A DNA stretch of 64,000 nt from Siphlonurus alternatus (Eukaryota > Arthropoda > Insecta > Ephemeroptera > Siphlonuridae): assembly GCA_949825025.1 (NCBI GenBank), contig OX463786.1:21253085-21317084 (forward strand). The letters are read 5' to 3'. Made by a program: the position numbers and the translations under genes. Numbering within the stretch: the first letter of the stretch is position 1; the number at the start of each line of letters is the position of its first letter. This document shows positions 47,177 through 59,325 of the stretch, piece by piece. Below the pieces are notes generated by a model that was not told where the DNA came from, made no database searches, and saw only the letters and a program-made list of their open reading frames with translations.

Positions 47177-48505
47177 CACGTTATAAAGAAGAAAAACAAA
47201 CAAACGTGTGCACCGGTGAAGTTGCAGTTAAAGCTGCCCATTGTCTGAAAAACAGAGTTAGAGTGCTACTCCATAAATTAAATCAAAAAGTATTTTAACA
47301 GACATAAAACAAATACAGAAAAAAAAAATAAAAAGTTTAAAGAACACAATTCAATGCTTGTAAATACCTATATAAGATCTTAGGAGATCATCCTTGGCAC
47401 AGTTATTGATAAATTTGGTTCTCATATAGTAGCAACTCGAACTTTAATTCAAATAATATTTACCGCAAATTTGATTACACAGATGTTTCGGCTACATGAA
47501 ATTTGATTTACAAATTAATTAGAGAGAGCTATTAACTGTTATATTTTATTCCATATATTTATTTACTTATTTATTTATTTGAACAAGTGGTCACAATAGT
47601 GACTTATTCTCAACAAAAGAGAAGCTATCAGGATTAGGATTTCAGATGGTTTGATTTATTACAATTAATATTACATGCATTCAGTATAAATATTTTAAAT
47701 ATAAAAAATTAAATTTAAAATAAATAATACTAACCGTAAAAATTATAATTTAAAAATATATTTTTGATTTAAATACAGTTTTTAAATATTAAATTTTAAT
47801 TTTGTTTTAATTAAATTATATTTTTTTTTTTAAATATCCTAATATACAATAATCACAGCAAAAAATAAAATGATATACATATCAAAATATACAATATATC
47901 ATATAAAGTATAATATTTAACATTTTTAAATATTACCAAAAATATTTTATAATTATCTTGAGCATTTCATATAACAGAGACAAATAAATAAATGGTAGTA
48001 TGTATTTAAACTATTAAAAAGACATATCTGACTCGTTGTTTTTATAACAAAAAAGATGAGACATTAAGATTGTTATTTTGCAATTAACCTTAATATTTAT
48101 TTCTTAGAAAGACTCTTGAAGATCATTCTTGGAATCTCTTGATTAATTTTCATCGTGTCTTCAACTCATCACATGAAATTAAAGACACAAATTATCAATT
48201 AAATATACAGTTTACTAAATATAATTATACCATGCACCGGAACAGGGAGGTCTTTCTAGTCGTATTTATAATTTTGCCGAGAAATAGACAATTTTTTTTA
48301 AAATGAACAATATAATAATGTATGTGAAATTTTTTATTTCATATTATATGGAAGAGGATCTCTAAACTTATATATGGGTATTGTTCTTTAGCTTAAAGTG
48401 TTATCTCTATATTTTCTGGTATTATATGCCAATGCCATGATTGAATGCCTCTTAGTTGATAAAATTTCTTTAAGTAATAAGACACCATAACATAATTAAT
48501 ATCAC
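47177..48505. other. AT-rich, no gene recognised
   Basis: No supported feature. Confidence 0.4.
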
Positions 48506-48790
48506 TTACGGTAGAGATAATGTCGATCAGCTGTTTTTTTTAGCTCCATTTGATTAACATGTAAACCTTAGCAAATTCACAAAATCTTTCCCATGGAGAG
48601 ACAAATTATATAAAATTAATGAAAAAAAAATCAGCTCGTTAAATTGTTTTGAAACTTTTTTTATGGCTTTAAGGCATTAATATATGCCTCTCAAAAAAAT
48701 TTCAGAATTTTTGTGAATTCGCTAAGGTTTACATGTTAATCAAATGGAGCTAAAAAAAAAAACAGCTGATCGACGTTATCTCTACCTTAA
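48506..48790. mobile_element. Palindromic MITE family D, complete
   Basis: TTACGGTAGAGATAATGTCG then ATCAGCTG is mirrored by CAGCTGATCGACGTTATCTC TACCTTAA. The arms carry AGCTCCATTTGATTAACATG, TAAACCTTAGC and AATTCAC. Its outermost bases (GGTAGAGATAAC) equal those of family C copy 6. Confidence 0.88.
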
Positions 48791-49534
48791 CAAACACTCA
48801 ATACATCCAAAAATTGGATCTAAATGTTAGTCTTATTTATTTTCTCATATGGCTGTACATAATTCAATATAGAGATACAAAGGTTTTGGAATACTACAGT
48901 CTAAAACTTATGTCTAGAAATTATTGTCAACATCCTTGGTTGCTGCAGTATATTTCGATATACCTTCATCAAAAAAATAATATCTTTTTTATTTTTTTAA
49001 AAAAAGGTAATTTAGGATAAATAATTTTGAGATACATAGAATAAAAATTGGAAAAATATCACTGTTAGTACGGAGACTGTAATTTAAAAGCATCACTATA
49101 AAATTAATAACAAATTTCGTCCTATTTTAATCAGGTATTTAGTCAATTTGTCCATCTATAAAATATTTTTATGTTAACCATCGAAAAATGGACCCTAATG
49201 GTGTCAATAATTAACATAAATAATTGCTTGAGCACTCCATCGCTTCTGGAACGATTATTTTTAACTTTATATTTATACTAAATAATTTATAATTTTATGT
49301 CGTGTTTTCTAAACGGTTAGTTACATCATAGGAATGAATATAAAAAGTTTGGATGGTTGCCCATGGCTGCATTTTCGATGACACCTGACATTTTAGTTTA
49401 GATTTATGTTAATGTTACTACTTGTGCAGCTGGTCATAACGTACAGAAAATAGCATTGGAATATTTTAAAGTAACATCTACTAAAATGCGATATAGAGTT
49501 GAGAGCTGTAACGGAGGTCGTACACTGTCCCTTC
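48791..49534. other. No gene recognised
   Basis: No supported feature; the open frame at 48814-49020 has no motif. Confidence 0.4.
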
Positions 49535-49677
49535 AAGGGGCATTCACAAAGCCCTAAGGCCACATTTAGGGCTTGATAATTTAAAGCCCGATTTTAGACA
49601 TGCTTTTTAGACCCAAAATTTCTGGTCTTAAATTATCGAGCCCTAAATGTGGCCTTAAGACTTTGTGAATGTCTCTT
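49535..49677. mobile_element. Palindromic MITE family G, 143 bp, 3-bp TSD
   Basis: It is the same length as 35820-35962 with the centre in opposite orientation. TTC flanks both sides (49532-49534 and 49678-49680). The right terminus has a few substitutions (GTGAATGTCTCTT). Confidence 0.9.
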
Positions 49678-49722
49678 TTCGTATCTACTATGACTTCGTA
49701 TGCTTTTGAATAAATGTAGACA

Positions 49723-50035
49723 AATGGACAATTTTTTTATTGCAGAAATGGATAGAGCGTGCAAAGTTATGCTACCCTGATTTTTTTCAGATTTTTTAGA
49801 GCCCGGGAACTATTTTTAAAAAATTATTGAAAGTCCTTTTTGTGACGTCACGCGGCGGCAAGTCCTATCTTTTTCTTAAGGAGCGGCGTCTCGTGACGTC
49901 ACAAAAATAACTTTCAATAATTTTTAAATATAGTTCCCGGGCTCTAAAAAATCTGAAAAAAATCAGGGTAGCATAACTTTGCACCCTCTATCCATTTCTG
50001 CAATAAAAAAATTTGAGGTCAATATTACTCAATTA
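49723..50035. mobile_element. AATGG-type MITE, subfamily A
   Basis: It starts AATGGACAATTTTTTTATTG. Interior GAGCCCGGGAACTATTTTTA, TTTGTGACGTCACGCGGC and TCGTGACGTCACAAAAA are mirrored. The right end is worn (GAGGTCAATATTACTC). Confidence 0.85.
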
Positions 50036-50631
50036 ATATAATACTTAAACATTATTTATGTATATTGTATATTCTCATTCAAAAATGAAGTTGAGTTTTT
50101 TTTTTTTTTTTTATTCCAGCACATTAAGTCTATAAGCTGCTTTTCGTGTTCTTTTTTCTTATTTTAAACTTTTAGATGTCCTATCCGAAATAATTTAATT
50201 CAATTTGCTTAATGAATGATTCATAAAAGTACATAATTTTATCATAGTTCTTATTTTCACAATATCTCTGGTTATAGTTTTAAACAGTAAGACAAAGTTT
50301 CTAGAAATTTTGATTAAGATTGTACAGCATATAAAAAAAAAATGAAAGTCTTGATATTCAATTTTATATAATAATTAAATTTATACTATCACACATATGA
50401 CATATATCGTAATCCAGTCTTAATATGGCGATTAAAAGCAACATGTACGAGGAGCGATTACAGTATGAAATCAGGCGATTATTATCGTATGACATTTCTG
50501 GTGTGTCATCAACTCGTTACTTTATGTTTCTGATCTGCAGGCTTACAACTTAACGTATGTGCAACAACTCAAGTACAGTATGACGCAAATTGAAAAGGTT
50601 CACTTTTTAAAATGCTGTGTGTGCTTATAAA
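50036..50631. other. No gene recognised
   Basis: AT-rich to about 50400, then a mixed-composition stretch with no open frame I can support. Confidence 0.4.
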
Positions 50632-50791
50632 CAGACGCGGATCCAGAAAATATTTCGGAGGCTGCCTCCATAAGGTCAATTTAAAAAAAATAAAAATGAA
50701 GTGCATATGGGGGAAATGCCTATATTGCCCATGTTAAATCCAAAATTTCGGGGGGAAGGGGGCTGCAGGGGGCCTCCTAAATCCGCCCCTG
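50632..50791. mobile_element. hAT-like MITE with 8-bp target duplication
   Basis: CAGACGCGGATCCAG and CTAAATCCGCCCCTG are imperfect terminal inverted repeats of the hAT CAGGGGCGGAT type. The 8-bp flanks are CTTATAAA (50624-50631) and CCTATAAA (50792-50799), one mismatch apart. At 160 bp it is non-coding. Confidence 0.75.
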
Positions 50792-50799
50792 CCTATAAA

Positions 50800-50840
50800 C
50801 CTTGTGAACTTGTGTGTGGTTCCCCAGGCTTTGGACTTGC
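50800..50840 (+). mobile_element. 5S-SINE type I body fragment
   Basis: GAACTTGTGTGTGGTTCCCC AGGCTTTGGACTTG matches 11455-11490 only; head and core are absent. Confidence 0.6.
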
Positions 50841-50875
50841 CTTTTTTTGAGGGAACTGCGAATCACAATAATGAT

Positions 50876-50945
50876 TGATTGATTGGTTTGTATTTTGGGG
50901 CAATTGACACATTTTGGTCATATATGCCCCCTCACAATAATAAAA
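50876..50945. repeat. Dispersed repeat N
   Basis: TTGGTTTGTATTTTGGGGCA, then ACATTTTGGTCATATATGCC CCC recurs at about 61945-61992. It is perhaps a retroelement tail. Confidence 0.55.
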
Positions 50946-51124
50946 TTGGCAAAATTGGAACAAAATCATGCACTTTCCTATACTATAATTATTAATACAT
51001 TTTAAAATCTACTGCCTATAATTTATTACATAATTTGAGTGATTCTAAATTAGTATAATACTTGAATTTTCTTATGAAGCAAAACGTAATTAAATTAATT
51101 TTTTATTTTACTAATTACTTTGTA

Positions 51125-51350
51125 ATTCTGAAACCCTAACTTTAACATTTTTAGCATCTTACAGCCACGGCCTTGCAATTCATCCCGGCATTTGCCTGTC
51201 ACTGAGGGAAACGTGGAAACCTCAGCCATGATGGACGTTATACAGCTTTTATCAATGAAACGGAAGTGCAATGGTCCAAAATCAAGTGAACCATATCGCA
51301 AGAGTTACCATTTAGTGCTGGGAAACGTGGTTATTGTTGAAAATGGTCAC
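51125..51350 (-). mobile_element. 5S-headed SINE, type II, truncated
   Basis: CTGAAACCCTAAC, CACGGCCTTGCAATTCATCC, CACTGAGGGAAACGTGGAAA and AACGGAAGTGCAATGGTCC are present. The sequence stops inside the region 3' of the head at GAAAATGGTCAC. Confidence 0.85.
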
Positions 51351-52077
51351 TAACATTAATGGAATAAGGCCATATATTTAACAATTTATTTAATTAAATC
51401 GGGAGTTCTTGTCCATTTAAATTTTTATACAAGGACAGATATACCGAAGGAGGTTTATAAAGTGTCTATACAGAGCCTTATGGGTGACGTCATAAAAGAG
51501 GTTTGGAATCAAGGCATTAGTGATAAGACAACCAGCATCGACACAAATACAATACACATTTGATTGCAGATACGATTTAAACAAGACATTTTTTAAACCC
51601 TTTTCTGTACTTACCAGAATTTTTTCTCCTGGGAGTCATAATAAAACTTATTATTATGCATATTCCTTTACATCCGTACATCCTATTGATTATATAATGT
51701 GGGAGTTCTAATGGAGAATGTTCACTGCATATAATTTAAACTTCCTAGAATTTTAGGACCGACAATTTGAATGCAGCATGCAGGCAGTAGTACATAACGC
51801 CAGGCGCCACGGAAAATTCCCGCGGATAATTTGGAGCTCTGGTCACGTCTACAGGACACAAGTTCGATCATCTATGCTGAGATAGTACTTAAATACATCA
51901 CGTGATGATATTCAACCAATCAGAAACCTGGAAAGAAGTCACGTGGGATAATTAAGTACTTAGATGGGGGCAATTGAGAATTTTTTTGAGGTCTGCGTTA
52001 GTTTTTTTTTTTTTTCTTGACTGAATCTAAGAATCTCTGTATCAAATTAAGATTATAATTTACTTTTTTCCTCTGAT
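51351..52077. other. No gene recognised
   Basis: It contains the direct-repeat motif ATAACGCCAGGCGCC at 51794-51808 (second copy at 52444-52458). It also contains a mixed-composition block at 51770-51960 with AATTCCCGCGG and CACGTGATG. Confidence 0.4.
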
Positions 52078-52154
52078 AATAGACAATCTTCATGAAAGTT
52101 TTTTATTGCAGAAATGAATAGACGGTACCAAATTATGATACTCTGAATTTTTTT
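52078..52154. mobile_element. AATGG-type MITE, left end only
   Basis: AATAGACAATCTTCATGAAA, GCAGAAATGAATAGACGGTA and ACTCTGAATTTTTTT match subfamily B up to its subterminal block. The sequence then passes straight into a SINE, and the right half is not found downstream. Confidence 0.75.
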
Positions 52155-52385
52155 CCATCCCAGCATTTGCCTGATGCAACTGAGGGAAACGTAAAAACCT
52201 CAGTCAGAATGAACCTGAAGGGCAATGGTCCAAAGCCAGGGGAACCACATGGTGGAAAAACACAACGATTTACCCCTGGGTGGGAAACGTGGTTTTTGTT
52301 GAAAATGGTCACCCATCCAACTACTATCCACGCTCGGTGTTGCTGGACTTCGGTGATCTGACGAGACCTGGTCAAGCTCACTGAC
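52155..52385 (-). mobile_element. 5S-headed SINE, type II, tail-less
   Basis: It begins inside the core (CCATCCCAGCATTTGCCTGA, TGAGGGAAACG) and continues through GGGGAACCACATGGTGGAAA to the head (TGGACTTCGGTGATCTGACG) ending GGTCAAGCTCACTG. Confidence 0.88.
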
Positions 52386-53749
52386 GGGAGTTTTATAAGA
52401 AGTCTATTGAAGAATCAATATTATTGTAATGTTAATTCTGAGTATAACGCCAGGCGCCTTGAAGACAATACAACAATCGCGTTGTTGCTAATTTGCGTCA
52501 CGTCAGCACCAGGACATGGTTGTGTGCGGTCTTGTACATGCATTGTTGTCTACGTGAAAGAATGAAAGCCGCACAAGGAGATCCCAACAATTGATATTCA
52601 ATATCAAGACATCATAAATTGTAAACACTATCCGATTCTAAATTGACGTATATAAGTATATTTGGGAATCATTTTATATCAATAGAATTTAGTAATAGTA
52701 TTGAATTTATCATTTCTTGAATATTTTATTAAAATTTTTTATACTGAAATGGAAGTAAATAAATTTGATATAGCGAAGTGCAAAAAGGTTTTTATATTTT
52801 AATGTGATTTTATTTGAATTAAAAATATGAGTGATCTCTGAGTGATGATAATTTTATGTATAAAAACATGTATGTTATTGAATGCTTTAAAAATCGTAAT
52901 TAATAAGTGAAAAATTAAAAATAAAAACATCATAATAAAACATAAAATTAATTAATTTTTAACAATTAAGATTAAATTAAATTATTGAATTAAAATAAAA
53001 CTTAAATAATAAAAGCAATTTATAAATAAGATTTGTAATTCAATTTTATAATTAACTTGCTTGAAATAAAATTAAAATAATTTCTTAATAAAAAAAAAAC
53101 ACAAATTTAAACTTCAAAATATAAATACTGATAAATTAAAGGTTGAAAACGCCCAATATAAACTTTATCATTTGGAGGTTTGGAGCAAGCTACATAACTC
53201 TGTTATTATTTCAGAATTTCAGGATTTAATTTCTTTTAGATTATAAATTTTTTGTAATATTAAATATTTTATTATTATGTTTATAAATTATATAGTTTTT
53301 CAAGTCTAAATGAAAGAACATAAAAAATATATATCTCAATTAAATCTTGATTCTTTAAAATAAAATCTGTTTAATCAGAGAAAATATGTATCTCTTAATT
53401 AATTCTTTGTTATAACTATAATCACAATATATTATATTGTAATATAGTCTTAAAGTAACAAAAATATATATCATAGTTGTAGCTTTAAATTCCCTTTATA
53501 TTAAAATATAAAAAAAAAAAAAATCTCAACAAATTAAAAAAGATAAACAACAAGCACATTCCTAATTTACAGCATATCACATGCTATGTTAATTATAAAT
53601 TATATTTAAAATTCTTTACCTTATAAGGATTAATTTATAACTATAATATATCCTTTAATTTTATTATTTTATTTAAAAAAGACACGTAAACCTTAAGGTG
53701 CGTATGTTTTAAGTTTAGGATAGAGGATTCTATATTCATAACAAAACTC

Positions 53750-53751
<2 letters not shown>
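52386..53751. other. AT-rich, no gene recognised
   Basis: 52440-52600 has mixed composition (CGTCACGTCAGCACCAGGAC) with no open frame. The remainder is extremely AT-rich. Confidence 0.4.

Positions 53752-53828
<77 letters not shown>
53752..53828. repeat. (TC)n microsatellite
   Basis: An uninterrupted dinucleotide run of about 76 bp. Confidence 0.98.
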
Positions 53829-53831
<3 letters not shown>

Positions 53832-54809
53832 CACAATTAGTGAGTCACAACAATTTTCTAAGCTGTGTGGGGTCTCCTTTGAGTTTAGAAATCTCTTTTA
53901 CCTTTCAGAGAAAATTTCTTATTTTATTACTGCCGATAAAATAATACACGTGATCCTATGCTTTATAGTTCTTCCATACTGAATTTTAATTTTGTATAAA
54001 GCTTATTTAATAAAATTAAAATTATTATTTTGATCGATGATGTAATTATTTAAATTGAGAAAAAAAAATTGAGCCCAGGCAGTTTTATTGATTTTTTTTG
54101 TTTAGTAATGTTAGATTTTCTTGTGTATGATTTTAGTTATATTATAAGAATGCATTATTTATGTTTTAATTTAAGTTTGTTTTTAGAAATGTTATGGTCT
54201 TTATTAAATATTTGATAGAATAAAATACATTAAATTTGATCATTAAATTAAATTGTTTGTAAAATACATAATGACTAGAGTAATATGATTAATGCTAAAT
54301 AATTACATTAATTAAAACATTTTTATAATCTATCATGCTTATTTACTCTTTTGTAATTTCTTAAGTTGTTTTGAGATATTAAAAAAATATTATAAGTATA
54401 ATTTATAAGGTTAATGATTAAGTAGCAATTTAATTCTTTGTTTTCACCTTTATATAATTTTGTTCTTAATATTTGATTTTAAAATTAAATAATAATTCAT
54501 GAAGTCCTGTATTTTCATATAGAAGCTTTTAGTGTTCCCCGGCGGGAAATTTTTCTCCAAAAGCCTCCATGTTAGAAAATTTGATTTTTTTTTTTTCAGA
54601 AACTGTAATTAAAGCAATCAATTTGAAAACATCACCTACTTCCCCATTAGCGATCTTCTGATTATGAATCAAGAACATATTTTCCTCTAAAAAAATTATT
54701 TAATGCCACAAAAGCAATTTCGAGGGTTTCTTACATTATAGGTTTAGATAGGACGGTGGGAACACCACAAAATCAGCTGACTTGAAGCCTCTATCCTGTT
54801 TTCAATCAT
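53829..54809. other. AT-rich, nothing recognised
   Basis: No supported feature; 54535-54800 has slightly higher GC without a frame. Confidence 0.4.
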
Positions 54810-54985
54810 GCCCTTGGCACAACAGTTATCATAGCTAATTCATAATCAGAGAGTCGTGAGTTCGATCCCAGGCTTTGATCCAAAAACTTTTGCTATGATG
54901 CATCCGGGAGGTGATTGATGGCATACTCAATTATAAATCGACCATCCTGACTGAAGTTTCCATGGTTTCCTCAGTCATAAATGTG
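54810..54985 (+). mobile_element. tRNA-headed SINE, 5' half
   Basis: The head GCACAACAGTTATCATAGCT, TTCATAATCAGAGAG and B box GTGAGTTCGATCCCAGGC is followed by GGGAGGTGATTGATGGCATA, GACCATCCTGACTGAAGTTT and CCATGGTTTCCTCAGTCATA. It breaks off after the core. Confidence 0.86.
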
Positions 54986-55837
54986 GAATATAATCTCATT
55001 GCATTAGATTTTGGAAAGCTTAAAAAATTTTGAATTAAATCTTAAATACAGTTGATTAGTAGAATATGTCTTAAAAAATATCGTGGCTTAATAAACTATT
55101 TTTTATAAAACATTGATTAAATCTTTTAATAATTTTGCATGTCCTTATTACAAGCATTAACATGCCAAAATTATTAGATAATTATCATGTCTCTTTGAGG
55201 ACATTTTATCAAAACATCTAACAACTAACATTAATTTTTTTAACTTCTTATGGTCAAAATAATAAAAGTAATTTCTTTTATCAAAATTTCCAATCTTTAA
55301 AAAAATCATTTATTATATCATTATTTTATATTTCAGACAGATATGATTACATTAAATAAAATTTACTAATGATATAAAATATATTTGTGTGTTATCTTTC
55401 ATACGTAACATTTAAATGAGTAAATCACAGCAGGGGGGTAATCTGGTTATTTGACCATGGTATTAACATATACAGGTACGCAGTGAATCAAAATGGAGAG
55501 ACCTTTTTGTGTTTTAAAATAAATTAAATAAAAACTCAGTCATAATAATATATATGCATATAAATACAGTCAAATTTGTATGATATTCTTTCCGGAAGTA
55601 CCCGGAATTGTAGTATTTCTCCTTATCACAATTAATAATATAAATAATTATGAAGGAAGAAGCAAAAAAAATCACAATTAAGGATAATTATACATTTTAT
55701 TGTACCATATAATAATATATATAATTTTAAAGTACATTATTCCTAAAGAGTGTCTAAAAAATGAGATCCCATTCACATTTCAAATCACCCAAGCAATAAC
55801 AATTAAATAATATATATATAATTTGTTTTTCAATTGT
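54986..55837. other. AT-rich, nothing recognised
   Basis: No supported feature. Confidence 0.4.
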
Positions 55838-55995
55838 GGTGACCATTTTGGTTGAGGTTTCCATGGTTTCCTCAGTTACAACAAAAGAAATTATCAATTG
55901 ATTGACATTTTGGGAAGGAATCATAAAATCTTAGCAATGCTCGGGTATATAACGAGAAACCAATGCATTAAATTCATATTTAAAACAATAAAACT
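55838..55995 (+). mobile_element. tRNA-type SINE, core and partial 3' region
   Basis: GTGACCATTTTGGTTGAGGT, TTCCATGGTTTCCTCAGTTA and GGGAAGGAATCATAAAATCT are colinear with 15570-15690 but strongly diverged. Confidence 0.7.
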
Positions 55996-56339
55996 CTCCA
56001 TGAAACAACTGATAAATAACTAATTATTGTATTATTTTCTGATTATTTTTAATTTTCTGCAAGGCTCACTGTAATGCCTTGGTAGGACTTTATTCTTATT
56101 TTCACTAATAAAACTATTAAAAAATTAACTTTCTGAATATAGAGCTGCAAAAACAAGAGAGTGCAATTTTTTTCATCAGTCACTTTTTGTCAAGTTCTTG
56201 AAGTGTAGAATTTAAAACATTTAAACTGAAGATTTTTTACGTTATATAGATCTGCAGCATTGCAAGTGCATTATTATAATTATCTTGTGAAAAAATGATG
56301 CTTGTAGTATACAAATTTATAACTAAATTTTTGCAGGAA
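55996..56339. other. AT-rich, nothing recognised
   Basis: No supported feature. Confidence 0.4.
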
Positions 56340-56870
56340 TAATATAATTTATTGTCCCTGCGGGGTCTGGAATAATGAGTTATCTGCTTATCACGAATTT
56401 GTTGCAATAATGAGCTATCTGCCACTTCAGGTGAGCACAATGACAAGCTTCAACTTAAAAATGCCGCAGCGCCGCATTCTGACATCGCTCCATAAGGTTT
56501 GTTAGGAGAAAAATCTTATTTATTTTTTCATTCAAATTCTATGCTGCACAAAATCTCGAATATTTTTTATGTCGTGTAAAGTGATCTTTCCCGTGGCTCA
56601 TATGAATTATTAATCTTGCCCTTCATAAGAACCACCGAAAAAAATTAAAAACCAGGTACCGCTGGGTTAAAGGATAGGAAGCTTGATAGAACATGTTATC
56701 GCGCGCAGTTCGCGCGCTAGATTTTCATTGGCTGAGAGAATTGTGTCGTCAATGTTGAAGCTTCTCATTAGGAGCAAGTCGGTATATAACCTCATAATTG
56801 CGCTCACCTGAAATAGCAGATAGCTTATTATTTCGGACAGTGTACAATATATTTCCGTAATTACTTCAAA
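56340..56870. mobile_element. Possible transposon with ~50-bp inverted ends
   Basis: AATAATGAGCTATCTGCCAC then TTCAGGTGAGC at about 56407-56438 mirrors GCGCTCACCTGAAATAGCAG ATAGCTTATTATT at about 56800-56833, and GACAAGCTTCAAC mirrors GTTGAAGCTTCTC. The interior is locally GC-rich (GCGCGCAGTTCGCGCGC at 56700). The outer boundaries are unclear. Confidence 0.5.
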
Positions 56871-56924
56871 ATTAAACTCCCAGTTCTCTATGTTACCTAC
56901 TGATTTGCATTTACCTTGGTGCCA

Positions 56925-56985
56925 AATTGTGTCTGACGGCGCACGCTAACCACTGGCGAGCGCGTTGAGCATGACAACACGGGAA
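56925..56985 (-). mobile_element. tRNA-like A-box fragment
   Basis: On the minus strand CTCGCCAGTGGTTAGCGTGC resembles the A-box region of tRNA-derived SINEs. No B box was seen. Confidence 0.3.
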
Positions 56986-57354
56986 TTAATTGCAAGACGC
57001 TTGTCAGCCAAGTTATTAAACCAAATTTACACGTCGTGCATACTCTCAGAATTATTATAGTTTATTAACTCATTATATAAACCACTTTACATTAAAAATA
57101 TAGCTGTACTGTTATATTGAAATTATTAGAAGTAGCTTATTTCATTTTATTTGGAGCAAAATAAATTTTCAATATTTTCTGTTTATTGCATTGTTTAGAT
57201 AGAGTATTATGAATTCACTGAACTATATAACGTATGAATTACATACATAATATATATTATATCCATTTTATTATTATTAAATGTACATTAACTGCAAGTA
57301 TAATGTGCCCAATAAAAAATTTAAAAAAAAATATTGTTATGCATGGTGTTATGA
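56986..57354. other. AT-rich, nothing recognised
   Basis: No supported feature. Confidence 0.4.
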
Positions 57355-57678
57355 GAATGGAGTATTGACCTCAATTTTTTATTGCAGAAATGGATAGAGG
57401 GTGCAAAGTTATGCTACCCTGATTTTTTTCAGATTTTTTAGAGCCCGGGAACTATTTTTAAAAAATTATTGAAAGTCCTTTTCGTGACGTCACGAGACGC
57501 CGCTCCTTAAGAAAAAAATAGGACTTGCCGCCGCGTGACGTCACAAAAAGGACTTTCAATAATTTTTTTAAAAATAGTTCCAGGTCTCAAAAAAATCTGA
57601 AAAAAATCAGGGTAGCATAACTTTGCACCCTCTATCCATTTCTGCAATAAAAAAAAATTGAAGACGATATACTCCATT
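57355..57678. mobile_element. AATGG-type MITE, subfamily A, well preserved
   Basis: The ends are GAATGGAGTATTGACCTC and a worn ATATACTCCATT. Mirrored GCAGAAATGGATAGAGGGTG, AGAGCCCGGGAACTATTTTT and two TGACGTCA sites flank CCGCTCCTTAAG. Confidence 0.9.
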
Positions 57679-58172
57679 TTAAGTCTTATAATTAATATTA
57701 CATTGCAGTTTAAATTATGAAATGAAATCACATTTTATAATTAATTATATCTTGATGATTATATTGGTTATTATATATAAATAAAATAAATTAAAATAAT
57801 ATAATAATTGTCTCTAACTAAAATTGTTTTTGTTCAAAGAATAATTATTTCAAATGTAAAATATTTTTTCATTTAAAAGTTATATTATTTAATTTATTAA
57901 CGATTAATCTCAGTTTCTTCGGAATCAAAGAATATTTCCCTGCAACCGAATTGAATGAAATAAATTTTAAAAATTCGAGATTGTTCTAAAACTCCCTGGA
58001 ATGCATTTTACTGTCGATTGTATTAATGAACCTACACGTTTTTTGTAACTATAAATTAATAAAAAACTAAAATAAAAACTATTAGCATTTATAGTATAAT
58101 ATGCTTTACGAAATAAATTACATTTGACAAAATTGTTTTTAGTTTAAAAAATTTATTACAAAAAATTTGAAG
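57679..58172. other. AT-rich, nothing recognised
   Basis: No supported feature beyond the short text shared with about 16270. Confidence 0.4.
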
Positions 58173-58175
58173 TAA

Positions 58176-58242
<67 letters not shown>
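58173..58242. repeat. (TAAA)n microsatellite
   Basis: About 17 uninterrupted TAAA units. Confidence 0.98.
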
Positions 58243-58454
58243 GAATATTTTTAAATTAAAACAATTTTATTTACAAAAAATTTGTAATACTAGAATTATA
58301 AACTTATAGGGAGTTTTGATGTAATTTTAGTGAGATTTAAAACAGCATGCATAACAATATAAACCTAGTAATAAAAAAAACAAAGCTGTTACAATTGTGT
58401 CAGATGTATTAATATTAAATGATCTAATTTCTCAATTACACTTGTAGGTATGAT

Positions 58455-58575
58455 CGCCGATAAATCCAGGTGTCAGATTTAAGTGGGCAGAGCTAATGGG
58501 GGAACCTTGCCCCGGGCTTCAACCCACGTGAATCTGTCTCCCACACGAGACACGTGGGTGCTGCAGATGTACCTT
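58455..58575. other. Isolated GC-rich block with CACGTG hairpin
   Basis: ACCCACGTG at 58522-58530 mirrors CACGTGGGT at 58551-58559, with inner GTCTC/GAGAC. Nearby are AACCTTGCCCCGGGCTTC and GGTGTCAGATTTAAG. It is unrelated to the flanking AT-rich DNA. It is possibly a SINE or transposon fragment; the identity is not known. Confidence 0.5.
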
Positions 58576-59194
58576 TAGATCAAAATAATAGATGCGTTTA
58601 AGAAAATAATAAAATTGAAAAAGTAATTGCATATATATTCTTTCCATTTTATTTGATATTTTTAAGTTTTTGTGAACAATCAAAATTTAAACATTGATTT
58701 TGTTTCATATTTTATAAAATAACCATTTTTTAAAAAAAATATTTTAATGTCACTTTATCTTTTTGATGCAAGAAATGCAGTTCTTAGTTATAATTACTTA
58801 AAAAAATAACATGAATAATATTATCTTATTGTAAAAATAACAAATAAATTTGTTCAGTAAATTTAAATGTGTAATAAAAGTATTTTTTAATGTTAATTTT
58901 TTTTTAAAAATTTTAAAATAATTGTGTTCATTTTATCAACTAATTACTTATTAATTTATATACAATATATGTAGTTATCTTTTTATATATTAATCAGGTA
59001 GTCGCTATTATAGAGTAAATGTAACATTTGAATCACTTGCATCGGCTTAAAGAACGAAATGCGTAAATACTAATGAAATAAATGAAAATATAAAGGTAAA
59101 TATAATTTATTTCATTAACACAATATATGAATATAGCGATATTTTCAGACGGAATAACATGTTGAAGAATATTTTAAAATCCAAAAGGGAATTA
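58576..59194. other. AT-rich, nothing recognised
   Basis: No supported feature. Confidence 0.4.
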
Positions 59195-59325
59195 ATATTC
59201 TCCATCAATTACCGACTATCTTGACTGAGGTTTCTATGGTCCCCTCAGTCACAACCAGGTGAATTCTGAGATGAATTACTAAACCATGGGCTATACCCTT
59301 GTTTATAAGGAACCAATAACATCCT
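59195..59325 (+). mobile_element. tRNA-type SINE, headless copy
   Basis: TCCATCAATTACCGACTATC, TTGACTGAGGTTTCTATGGT, CCCCTCAGTCACAACCAGGT and GAACCAATAACATCCTAAG are colinear with 15553-15680. Confidence 0.82.
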
